DNA of 64,000 nt, taken from positions 11,199,577 through 11,263,576 of the forward strand of contig NC_134417.1 of the NCBI RefSeq assembly GCF_030867145.1, in the 5' to 3' direction. This DNA is from Opisthocomus hoazin (taxonomy: Eukaryota > Chordata > Aves > Opisthocomiformes > Opisthocomidae). The notes below the pieces were generated by a model. It made no database searches. It saw only the letters and a list, made by a program, of their open reading frames with translations, and was not told where the DNA came from. The translations under genes were made by a program, and so were the position numbers. Of this stretch, positions 25,163 through 37,800 are shown one piece after another; position 1 is the first letter of the stretch, and each line of letters opens with the position of its first letter.

Positions 25163-25776
25163 ATACAAGGCCTAGCCTGAATACTATTACAAAAATGTCA
25201 AACATCAACTCAAGAGTATGTTTCAGCAACTTTCAGGAAATAATGGAGAAATTGGTTATCTACCCATGCATGGAATAAGGCAAAAGCTAATTCATTCAGA
25301 TTAGGAATAATAATTTTTACTAGTTTCTTCTTCACAACACAAACATTTTAGACTTTTTTAATTAATGGATATATTATATATCATATTATGCTTCACATTT
25401 TTCCTACCTCTACTGAGAAAGCTGGCACTGACATGTCATAAAGAACTCCTCATTAATTATTGTTTTCTGTTCTGTAACAACCACAAGAAACTCATCTGGG
25501 TTTAGTAATAGTGTCTACCAAGAAAAAAGCACACACTATCATAAGCTTATAGTTTATAGAGCTCAAGGTACATTAAAATGTAATTCATGAAGTTCACAAA
25601 TTCTGTTTTAAAATATTTTTCCAAACTAAAAGCTGCAGAAAATTGGTTCTTAAATATTCTACAGAAAATTCTGAAGCATCTAATGGTTTAAATTACTTAT
25701 GCTTTCTTCTTAAAAATATTTAAATTAGGTTAGTAGCCCATCCTTTTGAAAAATAATCCAAAAAAGATACACTAGA

Positions 25777-25888
25777 TTACAAATCTTTTGTCTTAATCAG
25801 TGTAACCAAAGGTTTGTCATCTGGGCTGTAATCTTCGTAAGCAATGGGGGTTGCGTCATACATTGCAGGTCGGGATTTCTTGCCAAAC
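25777..25888 (-). CDS. DNER: DNER last coding exon: end of cytoplasmic tail and stop
   Basis: 112 nt: one base completing the split Arg codon, then 36 codons beginning [11 protein letters not shown] and ending [12 protein letters not shown], then TAA. The acceptor is TTTTGTTTCCAG|G. This is the C-terminal part of the intracellular tail. Tyr residues occur in [18 protein letters not shown], a tyrosine-rich acidic segment conserved in mammalian DNER and a plausible sorting or phosphorylation region. The 3' UTR follows without a further intron being evident. Confidence 0.97.
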
Positions 25889-28800
25889 CTGGAAACAAAA
25901 GAAAGCATCAAATTTAAAAAAAAAAAATCTTCTTGCAAACAAGAAATAGGTTCCATGTCAAAGGCTACAGGAATTCTGCTGTGGCATTCAGCAGTATCAG
26001 AATATGGAAAGACTAAGAAAGGCGAGAGCGAAACTGATACAGTTTCAGCAAGGCCAGAATTTTATTGTAGAGCCTGCTCTAACAACCAATATTAAGGTCA
26101 AGTCATGTATATTTACAAAAAGCAAGTAACAGACAACTATGTGACACTGGCATTTGGAAATGCAACAGTTGTGCACTGAGTTGAGTTATAAGCTGTAGAC
26201 AAAGTGTTTAAAAATGAACTCAAAGTCTTTGCTCACCTGAGATCCACTTGAGAAGCGTGTTTAAATTATCAACATGCTGCACGCTACTTGCAAGGCTGAA
26301 AAAAATTAATTGCAGTTGCAATGCCACATAAACACACTACTCTAGCAAAGGTTCACAAGCAACAGAATCCCATCACGAGCGTGCTCCTCCTGGGCAGCCA
26401 TCACTGCCCAGAGCTAGGCTGCACCTGCCCACGCAGAGAATCGCTGGGGCTGCATCCTTGTGGCCCCAGTGCTGGCACATCCAGAACTCCTTTAGGTGCC
26501 TTTGCACTACAGAGACAATCGATCAGCCTTCTGATCATTTATTAAGACACAAAAATAGTGCTAGAAATGCAACTTGAAAGTGGAAAAATTACTAAAGTGG
26601 TCTGACAACAATTACAGGAGCTTTACATAAGAAAAAGATTCATGGGAAAATGAGGCAAAAAAAGGGCCAAGTCTGCTTTCCATATGGACCTGATGCAGAG
26701 AAAATATTAACACAGAAACAGAAAGATTTATTTATTTAGTGATCTACACAAAGGATGTTTTAAATCTCCTTCTTATATACCAATTAAGTCTATATTAATA
26801 TAAGCTGTGCACACTGGAAGGTGAGATTCAGAGAATTCGGATTTTGAGGATAATATTTGGACCAAAATGAAATTGATTTTCTTCCAAGATTTCTATGCAG
26901 CTTCCTGACTGTTCCAATTTAATTCTAGATGGTTTTCAGTGTTCTAGAATTGTTGACAAAACTAAAATGACTGCAAGCATTATGATCTATATGGTGGAAA
27001 TTTCATTTTTCAAAGTACTTCAGCTGTTAACAAGGCCACATGATACATTTCCATGCATGAATGTCTGCCTTCTCCTATAGTTTACTTTAATAAATACAGA
27101 CAGGCCACATTCACTCATCAGCTTCATGATAGATAAACCTGATTTTCTGTAAGTGAGATAAAATTCCAAGAACCGAATGAAGGAACCAAGTTATGGCATC
27201 TTACTAAATTAGAGGCAGCAGTGAATTCTGAATCATCTTTTTTGTCCATCGCTCTCAAGGGTTTAAAGGAAATAGAGCGTCTTTACAGATACAAATGATG
27301 ATGAACATTCTCCAGTGATTTAAGTCAAATTTTGCCCTTTCTGACAGGCAGAGAATATATGGCCTGTTGCACATGGCGAAACCGTGCAAAATCTGTTCTC
27401 CTGTGTAGGTCAGGGTTGACATGTGCCCCTAATTAGAAAACGCTGAGAAAAGACCACAGAACATGTGCTAGTTGTTTGTGGCTTGGCTGAGCCATCTAGC
27501 TGGTAGACCACACTGCTTTGATCCGGCGGTTCAGAAGCCAGGCCCTACTCCTAACACTAAACAGAGTTAACACAAGCCTCGGAGGTCTCAAAACAGAATT
27601 GTTAAATGCACAGTCTTAGTTTGATGGGCGTGTATTTAGTAGGATTGCACAAAAATGCTATTTTATCCTTTAATTGGTGACATAAAAGAAAACATAAAAC
27701 AATTACCAATACAAGCTGGAAAAGAAAACGATTCAAGGGGTAATAAATAGTGAAAAGATGCAGATCCCTGCTACAGAATGTACTGGACCAATTAATAGGT
27801 TGCTTACAACAAAAGCACGGGGCAATCTCAACCTTGGGAAGTGCTGAGTCTGGGAAAAAAACCTAGAGGAACATGATGGATAATCAGTTTAACATTAGCT
27901 TTCATGCCATACTGTGTCCGAGGAACAATTATGCACGTAGATCAGTAAACAGAGTGTATCAGTAGGACTAGGGAAGTTCTGTGGCCTCTACAATTTAGCA
28001 TCGATGTGTCCATTCATGAGTGATGACAGTGTTCCAATGTGCATATCGGAGATGCTTACCAGTGGCATAGGGATCATCACAAAGTCAGGTAAATGACACA
28101 AGAATTAGAAAATACATTTTGTAATGAAACATTGAATAAGAGCAACCTGTGTAACTTGGCAAAGAAAGACCAAAGTCTCCATAGCAATTTTGGGGACAAT
28201 ATATATTCAATGTAGGAATTCTTGGCACAGGCAGCTCCATGCATGCGTGTGTGTGTATATGTGTATGTTTGTGTGTGTGAGAGAGAGAAAGAGACTGCAA
28301 ATTCTACTTCACACATGGAATGGGGTTGCCCCTCTGCTTCCTTAGAAGGACATTTCAAAGATGGCTAACAATAGAGAGTCCTAAACCTCAACAATGCATT
28401 TGAGTAGAAGACTTTTGAGAACACTGAATGGCTGAACCCTGAGGAAATGATATCCTCCAACTTCTGTGGGATAGGCTGAAGTTTGGGGCTTCCCCAGAAG
28501 CTGAAGAAACCAACCATGTGTTGCCGCTCTGTTCGAAGACAGCAACTGGTGTAAGGAGTCCACAAAGAAAGTTTAAACCAGAGAAGGAAAAGTGGAGACC
28601 AGAATTAAAATAAACAAAAAAGCATACGCACAGGAGGAAGAGATTATTTTGCCCCCACAGGAGGAGAATAATGAGAAGAATAATTTCCTCTCCATTATTC
28701 AGAGAAAAGGCGACGTGTGCAAGTGGTATTTTGCATTCCTTAGTATAATCCTAGAGTTCCCACAAAGCTGAGACTCTGGCAGAGGACCAACCAATAGGCA

Positions 28801-31800
28801 CGTGCTGTGGAGACCAGGCTACTTGTGCATGTGATCATACTTTCACAAAGAGACAGCTGGCTGAAACTCACTTCTGAAGCCTATGTCAGGAACTGGTAAG
28901 AAACGAGCATGTGCTGAAGCTCGGCAGACGTGGGAAGCTTAGGATGCTGGAGTCCAACACAGCCGCCTCAAACAGGAGTGTGGTGAATATGCCAGGCAGA
29001 GAAGCTTACTCCGCTGTCAGAAGATGACTTAGAGTCTGATGAACCAGACTCTTCAACGCACACGCAGACAGAACAAGAGTCAGCACGCACCACTTAAAAT
29101 TTAAGAAACTACACTGTAAGTAGTGCATGAAGTCCGATGCTAATGATATCTAGACAAACAAAATTTTACAGTAGTACAGTCTCTGTAACCAGATATTTTG
29201 TGAATTCAGTGCGGATGCTTTTTTAAAGTGAACAATCCAGTTTCAACAACAGATCCTGGTTCCAATTCAATGAAGTCTTATGGCTGCAGTAGCCACTGGT
29301 CCACTATTTCATCGCAGTGTTCTCTTCTGACTATAAAATGTACAAACTTTGACATAAAAGGAGTATTTATTTACTGTGCATAATGAATACTAGAAAGCTG
29401 TGCTTCACCTTGTGAGAAAATTACCTGGTTCTGATTTGCTAATCCTAAGAACATTCACTAGAAGTAGACATTTATGAGTAATGATCCTTAAGCATGTTTG
29501 TTTTCTTTTGCAGCAAGTACCTTGATTAATAAAGATCAAATTATAGAAAATGATCAAGAAAAAGACCTGCTGAGAAACATGAACAAGTAATTTTAAAATA
29601 ATTTACTGAACATGCAACAGGCATCCACACTCCCTGGACACATACTGACTTTAACAGAAACCTTAAATTTAAAGAAAATAATCTACTCACTTTTCCTTAG
29701 GCCTCCATTTTCCAAAACTACTAATGAGTTTGGGTATCTAACTGGGAAAGGGAATGATTTTCAGAAGATGTCGAGAATCTGTTACTGGAAAGTAGGTCTT
29801 TTAAATACAACCACCCTGCAAATTCAGACCTTGGTGTTTTTAATATGCAGATTTAAGAGTTTATGCAAAAATAACTATAAAAGTTGTGCTCCTTTTCCTG
29901 GATTGAAATGACCAAAATGGTGTTTTATATCTTTGCGAAACCAAAATAAACACAATAATCTTCACACTGAACTGCTGTGAATTGCCTGACTTGGCAGCTC
30001 TATCTTGGATTTTTATAAGGCATCCATTCTCTGAGAGGCACAGAGAATTACTTGGAATGAAAACATTTCATTTGCATTAAGTAGAAATACTTTTCCCAAG
30101 ACAGGGAAACCCTTTATTGACAGCTTCCAATAATGTAATTTTTAACTGCATAATACGAATCTGAAAAATCATCATGAATATATCTGTCTAAGAATTTCTT
30201 CGGAGGTTATTTAACCCTAATGAAAACTTTAAACTTCTGCCTTCACTAATAAATGGAGATTCATTCGGAGTAATCCAGACAGTAGCAATAGAGACCTGAA
30301 CTAGCCCAGCTTCCAAGCTTTGGAAGGTTTCGTACAGGAAATCTTTTTACCATTTCCATTACCTGCCAGTGAAATTGTAAAAGGCAGGGAAAATTCAGAT
30401 TAAAAAGATCCTGCTTTGCAAGTAGAATTTTCCCTGGTACCCTTAGATAGAAAGCTGCCAAATTTGCTTTAGGAAACAAGTAAGAAAACCCAAGTGTTGC
30501 ACACTGTTCCTCAGAAGACCAATTCCAGTCCTTGGGGAAGTGCAAAGTACCACCTCAGTGATTAGTAACGGAGCAGGACTGACACATTCATCACCGTTCC
30601 AGTAGTAGGAGGGAGGTGTTTAATTTGAAAGATTACCAGTATAATTTTGCACCATGCTCTCCACCCTTGGAGATGTGTAGTACATAAAAGTAGACATTCA
30701 CAAGGCCAAATAATAAAAAACTATAAAGCTTTTTATGGGCTGTAAAGCAACTCCCTCCTCTACCAATACACTACTAAAGAAAAAAGGAGTTCTCAGAGTG
30801 AGTATGGTGTGGAGATGCTGAGCTCCTACTGGAGGAGATGTAAGGCTAAGTGGCAAAGTAGACTTCAAGGGAAGACTTAAAAGACTACTGATTTTATTGC
30901 ATGTTAAATCAACTATACACAACTTTCTTTTTAAAATATTTACTGACTAATATATTTTGACAATGAACAAATGTTTTATTGTAAATCTAGTTGGAACAGT
31001 TTAAAGAGCTACTGCCCAAAGCTGCGATGTGATTAACTGAGCCTGTGGGAACTCCTCATCCATTTCAGATCACTTAGATGACTTCAGCAGTGGTACAAAT
31101 TAACCTATTTAATTTGCACTGAAACAGAACTGGAGTATTTGGAAAATGAATTACCAGCAATCACAACCAATATGCACGCATTTCTCCATGTCAATGCACA
31201 GGAACCTGTCTCCCTCCATTCTTTTAAAAGCATTTTAATGGTAACACACATGAACACTCTTGTTAGAATCTGAAGTGATCTTTGCAAATCGAAGAAATTG
31301 GAAAAAAGAAACAACAAAAAGGAAATTCTACCCTATTACAAGAGATGTCAAATACAGAGGAAACAATACTGGCTAGGAAGCAAAATGGCACAAAGGATCT
31401 TGGGGTGAGGAAAAGCTCTAACAGGTCACAAAATTAAATCATCAGTTGCTAGTGTAATGCAAATTTTTTTTTTAAAAAAAGCATTTTTCATTTTCACATG
31501 TATGAACAGGAAGGCCATAAATAAGACACAGGAGGTGATTACACAGTTCATTTGGTACAGGTAAAGCTACAGCTGGAGAACTATTTCCAGGTTTGGGCAC
31601 TAGCCTTTAAAAAAGACATTCTTGAGTGTGTCCTAGAGAGACAGTAAAGAAGCTGACATGATCCACGAGGAGATACTGAAAGAATGGGTTAGTTTAGTCT
31701 AGGGAAGGAAAAGGTTGGTTTGCTTTGCTTGTTTTTACTATTTAAAAAAAAAAAAGAGAGAGAGAGAGAATGGGGGGACACCTGACGTACATGATTACTG

Positions 31801-34800
31801 TAAAGGGAATCACAGTAAATTATTCTTCATGACAACCTGAAGAGCAGTAAGAAAGAAATGGTTTCATTCATATCAAAGAATATCTAGGGTTGGATTTTAG
31901 GATAGCCCTTTCTAACTCCGTTCAACTCCTTTGGAGGTTTTAGAAGACAGTTGGAGCTAAGTATAATGCTACATCAGTGCAATGGCTGCATTTGAGCTCT
32001 TGAATCCCTTCCAGTCCTACTTTTGTATTATTCTGACACCCACTGCCCTGGCTTGCAAGTGCTCCATTAAAATGAAAATATTACTGTCTCTAGGAAAGGA
32101 AGTAAGAATAATTTTCATTTTGAGGCAAACAGGAGCGCAAAAATGAGTGATTTGAAGAGAGTCTCACTAAATAATTTGTCACTAAATTATTAGTCACCAA
32201 AATCAACGTGTCTTTGCTATCTAATCAATTATTTGTGTGTATCAGTTAAAGAGTATTCACATCCCAAACAGAAGATCTTACAGGCTAAGAACTCTGTGCC
32301 TGTCCCTCTTCACCAGTTACACCAAGTAAATTCAGAATAACTCGCTCTGTTTTCAGGGAGTTGTGCTGGATTATCACACTTCAGAAGAGAACAGAATAGG
32401 GATGAAAAAGAACAACAAGCAATGCTGGTGAGCCTGTCTTTTCACAGCGAAGCAGCCCATTTTCTGCCAACAGCAGTTAGAAGCACTACACATGGACTGA
32501 ATTTATGTATCGTAACAGATTTCTTTTAAATTACCATCCCCAGAACAAACCTGGCATGTCGGATAGAAGCAATCGCACTACTGAATTCGCTGTCAATGCT
32601 TCTACAGTTGTAAAATTCTTCATAGGCTGGCCTGGAAGAGCCTTGATATTCAATGCGGCTGATGCGACATATCCCCACAATCAGAATGATCAGCATGAGG
32701 ACAAATGCTACGCAGAGAGCCCCAATTATGATGTAGAGGGAGTGACGAGGCATGTTTGTTAGACTCTCTGCCATATGCCCGGACTTCCACTGCAGATCTG
32801 CCAATAAGAAATTAAAAGTTATTATTAGTTAGTATTTTATATCTTCCTGCTGAAGAGAATTATTTTATGGTATTCATTCTCAGTATTTCTGTGGAGACTT
32901 CTGAAGCTAGGGGATATGTAATTTGAACCTTCCCAGGCTCCGTTATGGATATGTCACCATGCCTAACATGCAACAACTTTGAATAGCACTGTCTTGATCC
33001 TTCAGCTATCTTTTTTGTAGATTTTTAAGGCCATATAGAACACATATCCAGTTTGATCCCCTGTATAACCCAAGTCACAGAAAGTCATCTAGTTATTTTC
33101 ACATTATATGTTCTCTAAAAGCAGACAAGTTTTATGTAAAACCTTCTAGTAATCCATCAATTCTCTGCGCAGTTTGCTCTAATAGTTAGTGAACACTTCT
33201 ACTAAAATGTGTGATTTAATATGCATTAAACATACTTGTTTTTTAATTTGAAACCCAGGCTTTTGTTATGCTTATCTCCACCAGACTGCAGAGACTTCAA
33301 AACCAGCATTTCAAGGCATCTCATAAGGTACTTATGCAGTACTGAGCCACTAGAGTCTTCTCTCAAGCACGATTTCCCCGAGAGGTCTCAGAGCATAGTA
33401 AAGCCAATCTGGAAGAGGCTTCTTGTATTTATGTATTCCAGACCTTCTTTATAAATGTACTTGATGGCCAAACTATTGTCTATCAATGCCAAACAGATTG
33501 TCTATCCATTGCCTATGTCCTCAGATCTGTTTTTCTCTCGTATGGGTCAGAGTATTTCTAATTAACCTGTACTTCCCTCTAGGGTTCATTTTTGGCAATC
33601 TTTTAAGTCTATGATCTCATAAATTATTTCAAATCAGGAATGGACTTGAATCATTTTCACTACAGAAAGCTGACAGTCTCCAAAAGTTACTTCTAGCAGG
33701 CAGCTGCTCCTTTTTCAAATGGACCTCTGCTTTGCACTGGTTTAGAAACTCCCTTTACTTAATCACAAACAGTCTGGGAACAGGGCTATCAAGCGTATGC
33801 ATTGGGAATTTAAGATATTCTTAGAAGCCACCTCCAGAGGATGTTGATGAGGGCAGGTAACTGATTTGAGCACCTGAGCTGAAATCACATGTTTAGTGGC
33901 ATCTGTGGATATAATCTCCATCTATGGAACAGATACAGGGAAAGTATAAGTACTGGGAAAAAAGAAATCCATTTTAGAGAAGGCAGGAAGAAAGCCTGAA
34001 GCTGTAACATGTGGGATTCACCTAGGCAGAGCTGGAAAAAATGGTTGCACTTTGTTTACAGTAGCAAAGGTTGTCCTGGAGCATCTCTGAGCTTGGGCTT
34101 GCCTAGACTTTTTGTCTGCAAATGTGAGCTGAGTTTACAGCACTTCTTGTTTGTGTTATCTTCTTCAGAAATCATTAGTTTTGATCAGCCTGAATCATTC
34201 AGTGATTTAATGTTTCTAAAGTGCTGTTACTGCAATTTGCCCAGTCGGGATATCAGGGAGAGAATACAGCTGTGCTCTGTGCAGTCTGGGGTGGGTTTCT
34301 ATTTCTGTTCTGCAGCACATTCGTCACACACGGTGGTTTCTGTCAGGTTGTCAGACTAGGCCAAATTCAGATCTAATGTGCGCAGATACATGGCAAGACA
34401 GCTCCGATTTAGACTCCGTGTCTTCCATCTCCAGACGATAAGGATGAGAGAAATTTCCTTTCTTCCTCACCAGATAAAAATACAAAGATGAACAGCTTAT
34501 ACTCCAAAGATTAGAAAGAACATATGACAGCTCAAAATCACAGCATTCTCAGTTGTCATAGAAATGTTAATAAAATTAATTATGAATTGGATTTCAATGT
34601 GCATCTCACAGTCTGTACTACAAATTCTTTGTAATGTTAGTTTTCAAGTAACCACATGGTTCCGCTTACCTTCGTGACTACTTTAATAATTACAAAAGTG
34701 GCAAAGGTAATGATAGTAACAAATAACTAGCAGGCATTAGAGAATTCATATGAGACATTCTGTAAGCATTTTTACAGTGAATGCTCCATTAACCTTTTAG

Positions 34801-37800
34801 GCAAACACATTTAATTTTGAAAGAAAAAATATCCTCTTTATAATTAAGACAGATTTAATCCTATTTAATTGGAATTGCTAACACTGGTAAGGACTGTAAG
34901 ATGATATACTAAATAACACAGGTCATCCAGACAAAATACATCTATCTCCTGTCTAGTCTGTTCTATATACAGCACTTGAAAATTAAAGAGTTTGACAAGA
35001 AGATAACCCTGAAATCCTGTTACGGTAGTCACTTCAAGCAGATAAAACAGCTGGTGAAAAAAATGGGGAACTATTAATAGTAAATAGAGAGTTGTTCTAC
35101 AAAAACCATTAAGTACCATCAGCCTCCTTCATGGCTAGTAATAGAAAATCACAAAAGATAACGTGATCCATTTAGTCAAACGACTCCTGAACACCAGCTC
35201 ATCCCCCTCCTGAGAAGCCTGAAGCCTGGCTTCATCATGTCTTTTTCTAGTGTTCAGAGGGATGGTCCAACACAAAGGAAGCCAGTATGCAGTGTTTAAA
35301 TTTGATTTCCAATACATTATTAACTATTATGTACAAATTGCTGAAACAATACGATAAATGTGACAAGAAGATACGGAAAGATGAACAGAAGCAGATTTAC
35401 TAATAGATTCAATCTTCAGACCTGAACAGAAATCCGCTGCACCATTGACTCAACTCCAGTGAGATCAGATGCGCTGCATCTGCTTATAAAATGAGCTGGA
35501 TATGGCCTTTCTATTTCTTGACATGATCAGAATTGGGTTCACATCAGTTGGTCAACTCACAGCTCAGAGAAAGGCAGTGGGCACAAAGCTCTTCCCATGG
35601 TTACATAGTTCTGTAGGAAAAAATCTGCAGATCAAAATGCTTTTAAATTCCTTCTGCAAAGTGTTTTCTTCAAAACTCAATCCCTCTCTATTTGCATAAT
35701 CCTTTATATACCTGTTAAAATCCAAGTGTTTTAGGAAAGCTTCCACAGCTTTGTGTATAAGCCACTGCATTGGCTAGAGAGGCTGCATGTCCATACTTAC
35801 ATCTGACTGTTGTGAAGTACCATGGCATCCCATAACAACACATCATTTTACTCTGATGCTGTGTCAAAGTGACCTTAATAGCAAGAGAACATCAGGCATT
35901 TGCTGATGTTAAGCTCGTTGAAGAAACTATTGGTAACCCTCACAAAATTTATCTTTATGTTAAGGAGTTAATGTTGACCAACCACAGATGGAAGCTTGAA
36001 CCTACCTGTCATATGTAGTGCTTAGGGGCATGCGTCCCTCACAGGGGGAAGCAGGAATAATGGAGTAGCCGGGCAGTAGAAAGGGCTCCTTCCACCCTCT
36101 GCTCTGCTTGTCTCATTTTCTCATGTGTTTATATGCACCTCACTATGTAACTGTGGTTCAAACAGCCAAACTCTCAGTGACTAGAGCATGACAGTCAAAG
36201 GAAAACTCCAGAACAAGCATCACTTCGTTCATATAGCACATCTGCAGGACTCAGAAAGCATGCAAGCCCGTCTGTTTCCTCTTGGCATCTATTCATTCCA
36301 TAACGCAACAGAAATGTAATTGTTATTATATCAAGGCACTCCAGGAAGTACATTTCCAGGATGATTATTGCTTTCTGCAAGAACTACACTCATCTGTCTG
36401 TCAGCCCACTACTTATTAGCTAAGGCAGGCAGAATTACACTGCCTTGTTGATCAACTTGGACATGAATGTTTCAGGTATCACTAACACCAGTCTTGTCAG
36501 TAAAACCTCCGTTGAGTATCTTTTAGTGTGAGCAATATGGTATACAGATAGCACGCAACATTGTGATCCCAGCACCACGATGGTTCTGTACCAGCGGGAA
36601 GCGTGTGCACCATTCACAGAGACAACGAAGAGGCAGTACTGTCACCATCTCCAGACAAGCTAGCAATGCTCTTCTGCAGTCTTTACTTTCAATAGAAAGC
36701 ACTGAAACTGAATTCACAACCAACAATTACAGGGAGAGGAGGTCATAAACCTGTCAAAATAAAACTTTTGTGTCATCCAAGGTGTGAACAGAGTTGTCTT
36801 CTGGGTTAAAGTAAGGACTAACATCAAGAATAGAAATAACTTAAGAAGCAGTCAATGCTTGAGCAGCATTTCAGTAAAAGAGACTAAAAAAGAGAAGCTT
36901 TGTATGCTTATTGTTTAAATGACATATAGAAAATGTTTTTTATTCCAGCCTTTGCGTAGATATTTTCTCATGAATGTACAGCAGGAGCTTTCTGAGTCCC
37001 TTCTGTTTATGTTTTAATCTATCACCTACTCCTGCAACATTAGCTGTGCCAAGTGGCATAAATCCCCTCACACAAACTTGTGTATCTGTGTAAAATCTTG
37101 AGGGGATCTATGACCACAGCATCTGAGCATCCAAGCAGTTAAATACACAGCTAAACTCCCTAGTAAAGGCAACATCTGTAGCCCAAGAACAGGACATCAG
37201 GGAAATACAAAGCATCTCCATGAGCATTAGGACTAATGAAGCCTAATTTCTGTTTTAACTCTTCCACAGCTGGGCTTCATACTTTCTTCCTCTCATGGCC
37301 TCTCTACTTGTCCATAAGGGTGCACTTACGCTGAAGTATTTCTCTATACTAAGAAGTGAGATCACACTGAAGCTGTTCCTTCCTTCATTACACCCACCAG
37401 TGGAACCTCTCTAATACTTAGGAAATATTCTGTTTTAGAGACCTTTACCTTTCTAACAAATTTGGTTGAAATTGGCCTATGGTTGGAAAAGTTATCCCTG
37501 CAAAAGTTGGTAAATGCATGCACGCACAAGTCACAGCACAGTTACACAGGAGTTGTTTCCGTAGGTAAGGAAGTTAAAAATTGTTTTGCTGAAACATTAC
37601 TGCAACGGCAGGTGCTCAGAAGTTGATACAAGTCTGTTAGGACCTTGCTTACAGCACTACAGAAGTACACTTTACCCGAGCTAAGTATGAAAGGTCAGTC
37701 TGAAGCATAAGTGCAATGAAAAGGCAAACTGCTTAGTGCCCAGCTGTGAGAGAGCATTTCTGACAATCTGGTCCAACACATCTCAAAGTAGTGTGCCCAG

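Larger units (their letters stand above)
24800..25776 (-). other. DNER: DNER 3' UTR (predicted)
   Basis: This is the sequence following the DNER stop codon (TAA at 25777-25779, minus strand) down to the candidate poly(A) site. Its length of about 0.98 kb is comparable to what I recall for mammalian DNER. It is AT-rich with no splice signals noticed. It contains two similar copies of an ATTGAnTTCAATG-type motif (25081-25095 and 25105-25118) followed by GGATCATGCCC. These resemble a dispersed amniote repeat, so part of the UTR may derive from an old insertion. Confidence 0.7.
25889..32550 (-). other. DNER: DNER intron between membrane exon and last exon
   Basis: 6.66 kb, phase 2. The donor is AG|GTTTGT (T rather than A/G at +3), and the acceptor is a standard CAG. 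It contains a TG/GA microsatellite (28239-28294), a GA microsatellite (31744-31769) and the relic of an ancient CR1 LINE (31325-32037). No other gene was recognised. Confidence 0.9.

Noticed and set aside
28085..28358. Minus-strand open frames with Ser-Leu and His-Thr repeats
   Set aside because: They are translations of the TG/GA microsatellite.
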